Source: Pseudomonas sp. p1(2021b) (GTDB taxonomy: Bacteria > Pseudomonadota > Gammaproteobacteria > Pseudomonadales > Pseudomonadaceae). From it: DNA of 64,000 bases. The stretch lies in the NCBI RefSeq assembly GCF_020151015.1, contig NZ_CP083746.1, positions 1,078,501 through 1,142,500 of the forward strand, written 5' to 3'. A program made the position numbers and the translations under genes. Every line of letters starts with the position of its first letter. Within the stretch, counting starts at the first letter, position 1. The notes under the pieces are model-generated. The model was not told the origin of the DNA. It did no database searches and worked only from the letters and a program-made list of their open reading frames with translations. Positions 52,074 to 61,478 of this stretch are shown here, in pieces.

Positions 52074-54237
52074 AGCCTGCGGCCTGGCGCTCGAGGCGGT
52101 CGAGGGTCGAGCGCAGCTCGGCCAGCGCCACCGGGCGGCTGAGCAGATAGCCCTGCAGGTAGTCGCAACCATGAGCGGCGAGGAACGCGTGTTGTTCGAG
52201 GGTCTCGACGCCTTCGGTTACCACTTGCAGGTGCAGGGTATGGGCCATGACGATGATGGCCTGGACGATCTCGCGGTCTTTCTGGCTGCCGGGCACTTCC
52301 TGGATGAACGAACGATCGATCTTCAGCACGTCCAGAGGCAGGCGCTTGAGGTAGGCCAGCGATGAGTACCCGGTGCCGAAATCATCGATCGACAAGGCAA
52401 CACCCTGTGCGCGTACCCGCTTGAGCAAGCTGACGACCCGCTGGATATCGCCCATCAGCGCGTTCTCGGTGACCTCCAACTCCAGGTGCCTTGGGGCCAG
52501 GCCCGCCTCGAACAAGGCCATTTCCACTTCGTTGGCCAGCTCCTCCCGGCCCAGGGTCACGGCCGAACAGTTGACCGTGACCTTGAGCTCGGCATGGCCT
52601 TGGCGATGGAGCGAGGCCAGGTCCTGGCAGGCGCGGCGCAACACCCATAGGTCGAGGTCGGCGATCAGGCCATTGGCCTCGGCGATACCGATGAAGCGAT
52701 CCGGGCTCAGCAGGCCGTGCTGGGGGTGCTGCCAGCGTACCAGGGCTTCCAGCTTGGCCACCTGGCCGTTGTGCAGGTCGAAGATCGGCTGGTAGTGCAC
52801 GCACAGGCCGCGCTCTTCGAGCAGGGCGACCCGCAACTCCTCCTCCAGTTGCAACTCCAGGGTAGCGCGGGTCTTCAGGCCGTTATTGAAGAAGTTCAGG
52901 CTGTTGCGACCGCAGCCTTTGGACTGGTACAGGGCAAGGTCGGCGTTCTTGAGCAGTTCCTCGGCGGTGCGCCCATCATCGGGGAAGATGCTGATGCCGA
53001 TGCTGGTGGTCATGACCATGCGCCGCCCGCCCAGGTCGATCGGGTCCTTCATCCGCTGCATGATGCGCTGCGCCAGGTGGCGTGCCTCGTCACGGCTGTT
53101 GAGGTTGGTGACGATGCAGAACTCGTCGCCGCCGAAGCGCGCCACCACGTCGTGGTTGCGGGTGGCAGCCTTGATATGGCCGGCAATCACCTTGAGCAAC
53201 TCATCGCCCGCCGCATGGCCGAGGCTGTCATTGATACGCTTGAAGTGGTCGATATCCAGGAACATCACTGCCAGCATGCGCTCATTGGTGGAAAGTTCGG
53301 CCAGGCGCTCGGCGAATACCTGGTTGAACCCGCGACGATTGACCAGGTTGGTCAGGGCATCGTAGTGAGCCGCCTGTTGCAGGGATGCGCGCGCCTGGTC
53401 CAGTTGGCTGAGCAGCGCATTGACCCGGCGCAGGTCATGTTCCTTGCTTTGCAGTTTACGGTCTGCCAGGGCGGCACTGATGCTGCTGCCGCTGATCAAC
53501 AGCGTGATGAAGGCCACGGTCAGGGCCAACTGCAGGCTGTTGTCGGTGGTGGGCAAGTGCAGGGGGCTGCCGGCGGGCGCCACCAAGGTCATGGCGGCCA
53601 TGCTGGCGAAGTGGGTCAGCAGCAGGCCGCCGCCCAGGAGCAGGCTGGCCGCGTATTTGCCGGCCAAGTGCAGGGTACCGCTGCCCTTGCTGATAGCGCG
53701 CGCCATCAGCAAGGCCGCCAGGCTGGCGGCGATGGCGATGCCCAGCGAAGCCAATGATAGTTCCGGGTGGTAGTACGGGCGAGCGCTGGTATTGAGCGCA
53801 GCCATGCCCACGTAGTGCATCGCCGTGATGCCCAGCCCGATGAGCAGTGCGCCTTGCACATAGTGGCGAGGGCGCATGTCGACACGGTCGAGGCTGTTCA
53901 TCGCCAGCCAGGCAGCGAGCAGGGCAACGAGCAGCGACAAGCCGGTCAGGGGAATGTCATAACGCACTTCCACTGGCGCTTGCAGGGCCAGGGTGCTGGT
54001 GAAGTGCAGCGCCCAGATGCCCGCCGCCAGGCAGCAAGCGCCCAGTACGCGCCACTGTCGACGAGCGGAGGGGTCTTCGCTCTGGCTCTGACGCTCGGTC
54101 ATGTCCAGGGTCGCGAAGCAGGCGATACACGCGATCCCATAGGCAAGCAACACCAGGAGGGGGTCGTGGCGGCAGTCCAGGATGATTTGGCCGGTTGTCG
54201 GCAGGGTGTCGAACAGGTGCAGTCCCAACCGCTCCAT
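51973..54237 (-). CDS. MHYT-GGDEF-EAL membrane cyclic-di-GMP protein
   Basis: 754 aa. Residues about 10-220 form seven helices of an MHYT sensor (ALHFTSTLAL, TAMHYVGMAALN, THFASMAAMTLV are the MHYT repeats, possibly sensing O2, CO or NO through a metal). A GGDEF domain follows (active RFGGDEF) and then an EAL domain (KLEALVRWQHPQHG; DDFGTGYSSLAYLKRLPLD; TEGVETLEQ), so both synthesis and breakdown motifs look intact. AGAGG lies before the ATG at 54237; a TTG at 54273 is in frame. The C-terminal 36 codons are antisense to the neighbouring dehydrogenase gene's end. Confidence 0.92.
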   Translation of the reverse strand: MERLGLHLFDTLPTTGQIILDCRHDPLLVLLAYGIACIACFATLDMTERQSQSEDPSARRQWRVLGACCLAAGIWALHFTSTLALQAPVEVRYDIPLTGLSLLVALLAAWLAMNSLDRVDMRPRHYVQGALLIGLGITAMHYVGMAALNTSARPYYHPELSLASLGIAIAASLAALLMARAISKGSGTLHLAGKYAASLLLGGGLLLTHFASMAAMTLVAPAGSPLHLPTTDNSLQLALTVAFITLLISGSSISAALADRKLQSKEHDLRRVNALLSQLDQARASLQQAAHYDALTNLVNRRGFNQVFAERLAELSTNERMLAVMFLDIDHFKRINDSLGHAAGDELLKVIAGHIKAATRNHDVVARFGGDEFCIVTNLNSRDEARHLAQRIMQRMKDPIDLGGRRMVMTTSIGISIFPDDGRTAEELLKNADLALYQSKGCGRNSLNFFNNGLKTRATLELQLEEELRVALLEERGLCVHYQPIFDLHNGQVAKLEALVRWQHPQHGLLSPDRFIGIAEANGLIADLDLWVLRRACQDLASLHRQGHAELKVTVNCSAVTLGREELANEVEMALFEAGLAPRHLELEVTENALMGDIQRVVSLLKRVRAQGVALSIDDFGTGYSSLAYLKRLPLDVLKIDRSFIQEVPGSQKDREIVQAIIVMAHTLHLQVVTEGVETLEQHAFLAAHGCDYLQGYLLSRPVALAELRSTLDRLERQAAGFTPCCDTVRPGSLDLFADTPGYHASASVARQGH

Positions 54238-54408
54238 TGCTCGCCTCTTCGTCGAGTTCTCACTCGTCCCCAAAAAGCCGGAGGAGACCGTTCAGCAGCA
54301 GTATAGGAATGGGAGTTCAAGCCAGCCTGGTTAATGGCATTTTGATTTCAACCATTTGGATATTGGCTTGATAGCGGAGGGTTCTAAGGGGGTGGGGCGC
54401 TTTGCCCC

Positions 54409-54469
54409 CCCTTTCGCGACACAAGGCCGCTCCAGGTATGTGCAAGGAGCGGCCTTGTGCCGCGAAGGG
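54409..54469. repeat. Large REP-like hairpin between rapA and the MHYT gene
   Basis: CCTTTCGCGACACAAGGCCG (from 54410) pairs with GGAGCGGCCTTGTGCCGCG (from 54446), ending GAAGGG at 54469. It lies downstream of rapA on the minus strand and may also act as a weak terminator. Confidence 0.7.
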
Positions 54470-54497
54470 CTGCAGAGCAGCCCCTGTTACCGCGCCA

Positions 54498-57344
54498 TCA
54501 ACCCGCGACCAATACGCGGATCGCCTCCAGGCGCAAGGCGGCCTTGTCGAGCATGGCCAGCCCGTCTTCACGTTGCTTGCGCAGGGCATCGATCTCGCTG
54601 TCGCGCACGCTTGGGTTGACGGCCTTGAGCGCAGTCAGGCGGGCAAGCTCTTCATCGGCCTGCGCGGCCAGGCGGCGCTGGGCCTCGGCCACGCGTTCGA
54701 TGTGGGTCGGCAGGACCTTGGCCTCGCCGTCGGCGATACGCTTGGCCAGCACGTCGCGCTGGGCCTGGACGAACTTGTTGGCGCTGGCCTTGGGCACGCT
54801 TTCCAATTGGTCGTTGAGGGTTTCGAACGCCACGCGTGGGGCCAGGTCGTTGCCGTTGGCATCGAGTAGGCAGCGCAGGGCGGCCGGAGGCAGGTAGCGG
54901 CCCAACTGCAGGCTGCGCGGGGCTACCACCTCGCTGACATAGAGCAGCTCGAGCAGAACAGTGCCGGGTTTGAGCGCCTTGTTCTTGATCAGCGCCACGG
55001 CAGTGTTGCCCATGGAGCCGGACAGCACCAGGTCCATGCCGCCCTGGACCATCGGGTGTTCCCAGGTCAGGAACTGCATGTCCTCGCGCGACAGCGCCTG
55101 GTTGCGGTCGTAGGTGATGGTCACGCCTTCGTCGTCGCCCAGCGGGAAGCTGGCGTCGAGCATCTTCTCGCTCGGCTTGAGGATCAGGGCGTTTTCCGAA
55201 TGGTCTTCGCTGTCGATGCCGAAGGCGTCGAACAGGGTTTCCATGTAGATCGGCAGGGCGAACTGGTCGTCCTGCTCGAGGATCGCCTCGACCAGCGTCT
55301 GGCCTTCGCCGGCACCGCCGGAGTTGAGCTCCAGCAAGCGGTCGCGGCCAGTGTGCAACTCGGCTTCCAGGCGTTCGCGCTCGGTTCGTGCCTCGCTCAC
55401 CAGGGTATCCCAGGCCTTGGCCTCGCCGCCCTCGAGCAGTGCCAGCAGGCGAGGGCCGAACTGGTGTTGCAGCGCGTTGCCGGTCGGGCAGGTATTGAGG
55501 AATGCGTTCAGGCCCAGGTGGTACCACTGGAACAGGCGCTCTTGCGGGCTGTCCTGCAGGTAGGGGATGTGCAACTCGATGGTGTGCTTCTGGCCGATCC
55601 GGTCAAGGCGGCCGATGCGCTGCTCGAGCAAGTCCGGGTGTGCCGGCAGGTCGAACATCACCAGGTGATGGGCGAACTGGAAGTTGCGGCCTTCGCTGCC
55701 GATTTCCGAACAGATCAGGACCTGGGCGCCGAATTCTTCGTCGGCGAAGTAGGCCGCGGCGCGGTCACGCTCGAGGATGCTCATGCCTTCATGGAAGACC
55801 GTGGCCGGGATGCCGGAACGCACGCGCAGGGCGTCTTCCAGGTCCATGGCGGTCTCGGCATGGGCGCAGATCACCAGGACCTTGGTGCGCTTGAGCATCT
55901 TCAGGGTATCGATCAGCCAGTCCACCCGCGGGTCGAAACGCCACCAGCGTTCGTCGTCGCCGGCCTCGCCCTGGGCCTGGAAGGCCACTTCCGGGTACAG
56001 CTCGGCACGCTCGCCGCTCGGCAGGTCGACGTATTGCTGCGGGTTGGGCAGTGGGTAGGGGTGCAACTGGCGCTCGGGGAAGCCCTGGATCGCGGCACGG
56101 GTGTTACGGAACAGCACGCGGCCGGTGCCGTGGCGGTCGAGCAGTTCGCGGATCAGGCGAGCGCTGGCCTGGCTGTCGCCGTCGCTGACTGCGCCCAGCA
56201 GGGCTTCGCCCTCGGCGCCGAGGAAACCGGCAATGGTGGCGTGGGCCTTGGGCGACAGGCGGCCTTCGTCGAGCAGTTCCTGGACGGCCTCGGCCACCGG
56301 GCGATAGTGCTCGCTCTCGGCGCGGAAGGCGGCCAGGTCATGGAAGCGGTTGGGGTCGAGCAGGCGCAGGCGGGCGAAGTGGCTGTCCTGTCCCAGCTGC
56401 TCGGGCGTGGCGGTGAGCAGCAGCACGCCGGGGATGACTTGGGCCAGTTGTTCGACCAGGGCATATTCCGGGCTGGCCTGTTCTTCGTGCCAGACCAGGT
56501 GGTGGGCTTCGTCGACCACCATCAGGTCCCAGCCCGCCGCGAACAGGGCGTCCTGGGCTTTCTCGTCGTCCACCAGCCACTCCAGCGCCACCAGGGCGAG
56601 CTGGGCATCCTCGAAGGGGTTGCTGGCATCGCTTTCGATGAAGCGCTCGGCATCGAACAGTGCCACCTGCAGGTTGAAGCGGCGGCGCATTTCCACCAGC
56701 CACTGGTGCTGAAGGTTTTCCGGTACCAGGATCAGCACGCGGTTGGCGCGGCCATTGAGCAACTGGCGGTGGATCACCAGGCCGGCCTCGATGGTCTTGC
56801 CCAGGCCCACTTCGTCGGCCAGCAATACGCGCGGGGCGATCCGGTCGGCGACCTCGCGGGCGATGTGCAACTGGTGAGCGATAGGTTGCGCGCGGCAGCC
56901 ACCCAGGCCCCAGAGCGTCGACAGCATCTGCTTGCTGGTGTGTTGCAGGGTGTTGTAGCGCAGGGAGAACCAGGACAACGGGTCGATCTGCCCGGCGAAC
57001 AGGCGGTCGCTGGCCAGGCGGAACTGGATGAAGTTGGAGAGCTGGGTCTCCGGCAGTACGCGGGCTTGGTTCTGCCCGTCGAGGCCATGGTAGACCAGCA
57101 GCCCATCGGCATCCTCGACCTCGCGCACGGTCAGCTTCCAGCCTTCGAAATGCGTGATCTGGTCGCCGGGCGAGAAACGCACACGGGTCAGCGGCGCATT
57201 GCGCAGGGAATACTGGCGGGTGTCGCCAGTGGCCGGGTAGAGCACGGTCAACAGGCGGCCATCCTGCGCCAGGATGGTACCCAGGCCGAGCTCGGCTTCG
57301 CTGTCGCTGATCCAGCGTTGCCCCGGTTGATACTGCTGCGCCAT
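54498..57344 (-). CDS. rapA: RNA polymerase-associated Swi2/Snf2 ATPase RapA (HepA)
   Basis: 948 aa, binds core RNA polymerase and helps recycle it. N-terminal Tudor-like domains ([39 protein letters not shown]) precede a Snf2 helicase core: Walker [21 protein letters not shown]-type box [14 protein letters not shown], and motif VI in [15 protein letters not shown] long C-terminal domain ([20 protein letters not shown]) is family-like. ATG at 57344. Single-gene unit. Confidence 0.96.
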   Translation of the reverse strand: MAQQYQPGQRWISDSEAELGLGTILAQDGRLLTVLYPATGDTRQYSLRNAPLTRVRFSPGDQITHFEGWKLTVREVEDADGLLVYHGLDGQNQARVLPETQLSNFIQFRLASDRLFAGQIDPLSWFSLRYNTLQHTSKQMLSTLWGLGGCRAQPIAHQLHIAREVADRIAPRVLLADEVGLGKTIEAGLVIHRQLLNGRANRVLILVPENLQHQWLVEMRRRFNLQVALFDAERFIESDASNPFEDAQLALVALEWLVDDEKAQDALFAAGWDLMVVDEAHHLVWHEEQASPEYALVEQLAQVIPGVLLLTATPEQLGQDSHFARLRLLDPNRFHDLAAFRAESEHYRPVAEAVQELLDEGRLSPKAHATIAGFLGAEGEALLGAVSDGDSQASARLIRELLDRHGTGRVLFRNTRAAIQGFPERQLHPYPLPNPQQYVDLPSGERAELYPEVAFQAQGEAGDDERWWRFDPRVDWLIDTLKMLKRTKVLVICAHAETAMDLEDALRVRSGIPATVFHEGMSILERDRAAAYFADEEFGAQVLICSEIGSEGRNFQFAHHLVMFDLPAHPDLLEQRIGRLDRIGQKHTIELHIPYLQDSPQERLFQWYHLGLNAFLNTCPTGNALQHQFGPRLLALLEGGEAKAWDTLVSEARTERERLEAELHTGRDRLLELNSGGAGEGQTLVEAILEQDDQFALPIYMETLFDAFGIDSEDHSENALILKPSEKMLDASFPLGDDEGVTITYDRNQALSREDMQFLTWEHPMVQGGMDLVLSGSMGNTAVALIKNKALKPGTVLLELLYVSEVVAPRSLQLGRYLPPAALRCLLDANGNDLAPRVAFETLNDQLESVPKASANKFVQAQRDVLAKRIADGEAKVLPTHIERVAEAQRRLAAQADEELARLTALKAVNPSVRDSEIDALRKQREDGLAMLDKAALRLEAIRVLVAG

Positions 57345-57467
57345 ACTGCCTGAACTCCCGCGATGAAAAAGCCGACTATGTTAACGGATAGGGGCCGGTA
57401 GACCAAAGAATCTAGAGTCTAGCTGCTTCATCGACGAACAACGTCCTGCGACGAGGGCCCACACCAC

Positions 57468-58163
57468 ATGGCTGCAAAGCACCGCTGGTTGAACGCCTCC
57501 CTGGCCATGGGCAGCTTGCTGCTGCTGGCCGCTTGTGAACAGAAGAACTTCGAAACCCTGCCACCGATTCCGGCTGAACAGCTGGAGGTACTGGGTGTGC
57601 GGACGCCGCTCAAGAGCGTGCATTTCCGTGACCGTGACGGCGAAGGGTTGCTGGTGCTCAGCCGCGTCGATGGCCAGGCCACCGATGCCGAGACCGAACA
57701 GGAGGTGGACAAGGTCATGCTCAAGGCCACCCTGTACGGGCGCGGCGCCGAGGCGGACGTGTTCGCCCCACGCTGGCAGATCGAGCAGGAAACCAGCTGC
57801 CCGGGGCTGGACCTGGACGTAGACTTCTACACCGATGTCAGCGACGCCAGCGACCTGAACAAGGATGGTGTCGCCGAGCTCACCGTGGCCAGCCATGCCT
57901 TCTGCGGCGGTGGCATCGACCCGCACGACATCGCTATCGAGATGCGCGAAGGCCAGGCGACCTACACCATCACAGGCCAATCGCTGATCATTCCGGCTGG
58001 CGAGGAGCCTGTCGGCGGCGAGCGGGAAGACAGCGCCTCGTTGAAAAATGCACCGCAAGTGATACGCGAGCACATGGACGCAGTGTGGCATCAGGTCTAC
58101 AAGCGGCCCTGGAGCGAAGCCAGCTCGCCACCCGACGAGCCGCTGGGCGAAGACCTCGAATAA
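57468..58163 (+). CDS. Hypothetical periplasmic lipoprotein, 231 aa
   Basis: Signal and lipobox LAAC (SLLLLAACEQK). The mature part has a DLNKDGVAELTVASHAFCGG stretch resembling an FG-GAP or EF-hand-like loop, and VFAPRWQIEQETSCPGLDLD. Two cysteines (SCPG, FCGG) could form a disulfide. I recall similar lipoproteins of unknown function in pseudomonads but cannot name a family securely. Divergent from rapA by about 120 bp. Confidence 0.75.
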   Translation: MAAKHRWLNASLAMGSLLLLAACEQKNFETLPPIPAEQLEVLGVRTPLKSVHFRDRDGEGLLVLSRVDGQATDAETEQEVDKVMLKATLYGRGAEADVFAPRWQIEQETSCPGLDLDVDFYTDVSDASDLNKDGVAELTVASHAFCGGGIDPHDIAIEMREGQATYTITGQSLIIPAGEEPVGGEREDSASLKNAPQVIREHMDAVWHQVYKRPWSEASSPPDEPLGEDLE

Positions 58164-58261
58164 AAGCTGCCACGAGGTTGTGACAGACCGCACAAACCGG
58201 CGGGCCAATGCTCAAGTGCCGTCGATGACCGGCCGATACAGTGGCCACAGGAGACCCTTCC

Positions 58262-58588
58262 ATGCTGCCGCCGATCATCCCGCTCAGTGCCGCACCGGTG
58301 ACTTCGCAACAGGACCCGGTCAAACCGACCCCGGATATTCCTCCGGTGGTCCCGGCGCAGCCTGCTTCCAGCGACGGCACCGTCGACCTCAAGCACCAGC
58401 GCGACCCCCAGGAGCAGGCGCTATTGCTGCGCGAGGAGCAGCGTCGCCAGCAGCAGCGTCGGCAGAAGGACCAGGACGAACGCTACAGCGCCTTGCCCGG
58501 CGACGAACTCAATGCCGACAATACCGTGCCGGTGGCGCCTTTGGGCGAGCGTACCCGCCAGGGGTTGTTGGTGGACATCGAAGTCTGA
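58262..58588 (+). CDS. Hypothetical protein, 108 aa, proline-rich then Gln/Arg-rich
   Basis: Begins MLPPIIPLSAAPVTSQQDPV with a proline-rich first 45 residues, then a charged helix (DPQEQALLLREEQRRQQQRR) that could form a coiled coil, and ends GERTRQGLLVDIEV. GGAGACCCTTCC lies upstream. No signal peptide or membrane helix. It is similar in position to uncharacterised Pseudomonas proteins; no function assigned. Confidence 0.7.
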   Translation: MLPPIIPLSAAPVTSQQDPVKPTPDIPPVVPAQPASSDGTVDLKHQRDPQEQALLLREEQRRQQQRRQKDQDERYSALPGDELNADNTVPVAPLGERTRQGLLVDIEV

Positions 58589-58649
58589 GCTGGTCAGCAC
58601 GGGCGTCAGGCTTCATCATGCAAGTCTCCGCTGTCAGTCGAGCCCGCCC

Positions 58650-58808
58650 ATGAGCCAAGACAACCTGATCGATTTCGGTGCCGAGCGCACCAAACGTATC
58701 CATGACCTCAAGGAAAAGCGCCTGAATGAGGTCCGCCAGGCGTTCGAGCAGGCCATGCCGCTGGCCAAGCCGAAGAAAAAGCCCAAGGGCAAGCCGAAGA
58801 AGCGCTGA
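58650..58808 (+). CDS. Small basic protein, 52 aa, with Lys/Pro-rich C-terminus
   Basis: Begins MSQDNLIDFGAERTKRIHDL. The middle is a charged helix and the end is lysine-rich (PKKKPKGKPKKR), suggesting a nucleic-acid or anionic surface binder. Ribosome site is weak (GTCGAG). It lies 61 bp after the proline-rich gene and upstream of the Anr boxes. Plausible real gene but not certain; function unknown. Confidence 0.6.
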   Translation: MSQDNLIDFGAERTKRIHDLKEKRLNEVRQAFEQAMPLAKPKKKPKGKPKKR

Positions 58809-58811
58809 AAC

Positions 58812-58825
58812 TTGATGTAGATCAA
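58812..58825. promoter_or_regulatory. Anr/FNR box 1 upstream of ccoM
   Basis: TTGATGTAGATCAA is a perfect TTGAT-N4-ATCAA match. It is centred about 125 bp before the ccoM start and 3 bp past the end of the small basic-protein gene. Confidence 0.8.
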
Positions 58826-58862
58826 CCCTGCGTCCGCCTCGCGTGCCCGCCCCAGGGCACCA

Positions 58863-58876
58863 TTGACTCCGGTCAA
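58863..58876. promoter_or_regulatory. Anr/FNR box 2 upstream of ccoM
   Basis: TTGACTCCGGTCAA is a symmetric variant (TTGAC-N4-GTCAA) of the Anr consensus, centred about 75 bp before the ccoM start, a better distance for direct activation (near -41.5 of a promoter) than box 1. Confidence 0.7.
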
Positions 58877-58943
58877 TTTTCCCTCCCCCGATATTCGCTA
58901 CCTTGCACCCATCGGACAACGGCAGACGAAACGGGAGGCCGAC

Positions 58944-59060
58944 ATGTTCTTCGACAATGTGGTTATCGCCGGTGTGGTAACGGTCGGGTTGATGTTGGTG
59001 TTCTTCGCCGGTCTGGGCATTTTCATCTGGAAGGATTCGAGCAAGCGCAAGCCGCGCTGA
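58944..59060 (+). CDS. ccoM: cbb3-type cytochrome c oxidase small subunit CcoM
   Basis: 38-residue single-span protein: MFFDNVVIAGVVTVGLMLVF, then FAGLGIFIWKDSSKRKPR. One helix with a basic C-terminus. The pattern FDNVV...FFAG...FIWKD matches the CcoM subunit described for the Pseudomonas stutzeri cbb3 oxidase, where ccoM is encoded away from the ccoNOQP operon. ACGGGAGGCC is a strong ribosome site. Two Anr boxes upstream fit low-oxygen control. Identification is from motif memory. Confidence 0.75.
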   Translation: MFFDNVVIAGVVTVGLMLVFFAGLGIFIWKDSSKRKPR

Positions 59061-59093
59061 GCCTTCCAGGTTCACGAGCACGCAAGGCATTTA

Positions 59094-59119
59094 GGGCGAC
59101 TTCGGTCGCCCATTTTTTT
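59094..59119 (+). terminator. Rho-independent terminator of ccoM
   Basis: GGGCGAC-TTCG-GTCGCCC followed by ATTTTTTT; a textbook UUCG-type tetraloop hairpin. Confidence 0.92.
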
Positions 59120-59284
59120 GTCTGGAATTTCCCAACGCCTTTGGGGCAACGCAGTCCTGTGTAGGTGCGGGCTTGTGTGGGATGTGTTTCTTTGAATGAT
59201 GCTTAGCTAGCTAATTAATTCGCCACGCTTTATCCTTGCGCCGTTGTCTATCTTTTTAATCATCACCCCCGCAAGGTCCGATTC

Positions 59285-61273
59285 GTGCCCATCACCTTCC
59301 AGGCCCTGTTCGCACCCAGCAACCTCGCCCTCAAGTTCGCCATCAAGACCTTGCTCGGGGGTGGCCTGGCGTTGTGGTTGGCCATGCGCTGGGGCCTGGA
59401 GCAGCCTTCATGGGCGCTGATGACTGCGTTCATCGTCGCCCAGCCGCTTTCGGGCATGGTGGTGCAGAAGGGCTTGGCCCGCCTGGCCGGCACCTTGGTG
59501 GGCACGTTCATGTCGGTGGTCTTTATCGCCTTGTTCGCCCAGGCACCCTGGCTGTTTCTGCTGACCCTGGCGCTGTGGCTTGCGTTGTGTACCGCAGCCT
59601 CCACCCAGCTGCGCAGTGCCTGGGCCTATTCGTTCGTACTGGCGGGTTACACCGTGGCGATCATTGCTTTGCCCTCGATCAACCATCCTTTGCAGGTGTT
59701 CGACCAGGCCGTAGCGCGCTGCACCGAGATCTGCCTGGGGATCGTCTGCGCCACGGCCACCAGCGCCTTGCTCTGGCCGATGCGCGTCGAGCAGCAGCTC
59801 GCAGGCCAGGCGCGCCAGGCCTGGCAGAACGGCTTGCAGGCCTCCAGCGCCATGCTGGGCGGCGAAGACGAGGCACGCAAGGGTTTGCTTGAAATCCTCG
59901 GGCGGATCGTCGCCATCGATGCTCAGCGTGAACACGCCTGGTTCGAAGGCAACCGTGGCCGGCAACGGGCCAGGGCGATTCGTGGGCTGAGCCAGAAGCT
60001 CATGGTGTTGCTGCGTATCTCGCGTTCGGTGCGACGCCAATGGCGTCAGCTCGATGAAGCCGAGGCCGATCGGCTGGCGCCCTGGTTGAACGAGGTGCGT
60101 GCGCAACTGGCCGAGCCCGACCCGCCCAGCCTGTTGTTGTTGCGCCAGCGAATCTGGGATGCCGCCCATGACGAGCAGATCAGCTCGGCCGAGCACTATT
60201 GTCTGGCACGCATGGCCCTGTTGCTGGATGTCGCCATGGCCGCGACCCAGGCCTTGCAGGACGCCGAGCAGGGCAGGGCGCCGAAGGACGTGCCCCAAGG
60301 CCTGGCTGCCCACCGCGACCTGCCGCTGGCGTTGCTGTTTGGCTCACGCAGTGCCCTGGCCTTTCTGGCCATGGCCAGTTTCTGGCTGGCCACCGCGTGG
60401 CCGGCGGCGCCGGGCGGGCTGGTGCTGACCTGTGTGGTCTGCAGCTTGTTCGCCAGCCGCGAGAACGGCGCGCAGATCGGCCTGAGCTTCCTGCGCGGCA
60501 TCCTGCTGGCCATTCCCGTGGCCTTTTTTGTCGGGCAGATTCTTCTGCCGCAATGGAGTAGTTTCGCCATGCTCTGCCTGGGGATGGGAGTGCCGCTGTT
60601 CCTGGGAGCCCTGGGCATGGCGCATCCGCGCACGGGTGCGACTGCCACGTCCTATTGCCTGCACTTCATCGTGTTGGTGGCCCCGCTCAATGCCATGCAG
60701 TTCGATGTCGCGGCCATGCTCAATAGCGCCCAGGCCATGTTGCTAGGTGTTGGAGCCGCGGTCATGGCCTTCCGCCTGGTGGTGCTGCGCCACCCGGCCT
60801 GGCTCGGCCGTCGCCTGCGGGCAGCGACCCAAAGCGACTTGGTGCGCCTGACCCGGCGTGACCTGCGTGGTGCCGACAGCTGGTTCGGTGGGCGCATGGC
60901 CGACCGCCTGATGCAGCTGGCCAGGCATGCCAGCGAATTGCCGGAGGCCGAGCGCAAACGTTGGGACGATGGCGTGCACGCACTGGATATCGGTGACGAG
61001 CTGGTGCACCTGCGCATGTGCCTGGCCGTGGCCCAGGCACCCCTGGGGCCAGCCGTACGCCATTACCTACAGCAGTTGGAGGCCGTGCTGGCCAGTGGGC
61101 CGGCACCAGGGCGCAGCCAGCGCCTGGACGCGGCGACCGAGCAATTCATCGAGGCGCTGCGCCGTCAGCCGCCGAGCGACCCGCTACGCCTGGCCATTGG
61201 TGCGGTGCTGCAACTGCGCAGCAGCTGGGGCAAGTGGTGCCATCGGCAGGAGGAGATCCATGGGCTTGCGTGA
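59285..61273 (+). CDS. FUSC/AaeB-like aromatic-acid efflux membrane protein
   Basis: 662 aa. Two sets of N- and C-terminal membrane helices (LKFAIKTLLGGGLALWLAMR; ALAFLAMASFWLATAWPAAP) flank a cytoplasmic helical domain. WGLEQPSWALMTAFIVAQPL and the YPAP-like GMAHPRTGATATSYCLHFI are family hallmarks of fusaric-acid/p-hydroxybenzoate exporters. The start is a GTG at 59285 with AAGG upstream. It overlaps the DUF1656 gene by 14 bp. The order aaeB-aaeX-aaeA is the reverse of the E. coli operon. Substrates are inferred to be aromatic acids or similar. Confidence 0.85.
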   Translation: MPITFQALFAPSNLALKFAIKTLLGGGLALWLAMRWGLEQPSWALMTAFIVAQPLSGMVVQKGLARLAGTLVGTFMSVVFIALFAQAPWLFLLTLALWLALCTAASTQLRSAWAYSFVLAGYTVAIIALPSINHPLQVFDQAVARCTEICLGIVCATATSALLWPMRVEQQLAGQARQAWQNGLQASSAMLGGEDEARKGLLEILGRIVAIDAQREHAWFEGNRGRQRARAIRGLSQKLMVLLRISRSVRRQWRQLDEAEADRLAPWLNEVRAQLAEPDPPSLLLLRQRIWDAAHDEQISSAEHYCLARMALLLDVAMAATQALQDAEQGRAPKDVPQGLAAHRDLPLALLFGSRSALAFLAMASFWLATAWPAAPGGLVLTCVVCSLFASRENGAQIGLSFLRGILLAIPVAFFVGQILLPQWSSFAMLCLGMGVPLFLGALGMAHPRTGATATSYCLHFIVLVAPLNAMQFDVAAMLNSAQAMLLGVGAAVMAFRLVVLRHPAWLGRRLRAATQSDLVRLTRRDLRGADSWFGGRMADRLMQLARHASELPEAERKRWDDGVHALDIGDELVHLRMCLAVAQAPLGPAVRHYLQQLEAVLASGPAPGRSQRLDAATEQFIEALRRQPPSDPLRLAIGAVLQLRSSWGKWCHRQEEIHGLA

Positions 61274-61466
61274 ATGGGCGCTGGGCGGTGTGCTGCTCAG
61301 TCCGTTTCTGATCTATGCGTTGCTGGCGCTGCTGGTCACCGGTCTGCTGCGCCTGGTGGTGCAGGCCACGCCGCTGGGACGGTGGATCTGGCACGAGGCG
61401 CTGTTCGATGCGGCATTGTTCGTTTGTGTCCTGTCCCTGGTGGTGCATGTCCTGGGACCTTTGTAA
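61260..61466 (+). CDS. DUF1656 (AaeX-like) membrane protein
   Basis: 68 aa with two helices ([39 protein letters not shown]). DUF1656 is the small protein encoded between the FUSC permease and the HlyD-type adaptor in AaeABX-like operons. AGGAGGAGAT before the ATG at 61260 lies within the 3' end of the FUSC gene, so it is translationally coupled. Confidence 0.9.
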   Translation: MGLREWALGGVLLSPFLIYALLALLVTGLLRLVVQATPLGRWIWHEALFDAALFVCVLSLVVHVLGPL

Positions 61467-61478
61467 GGAGTGATACCC

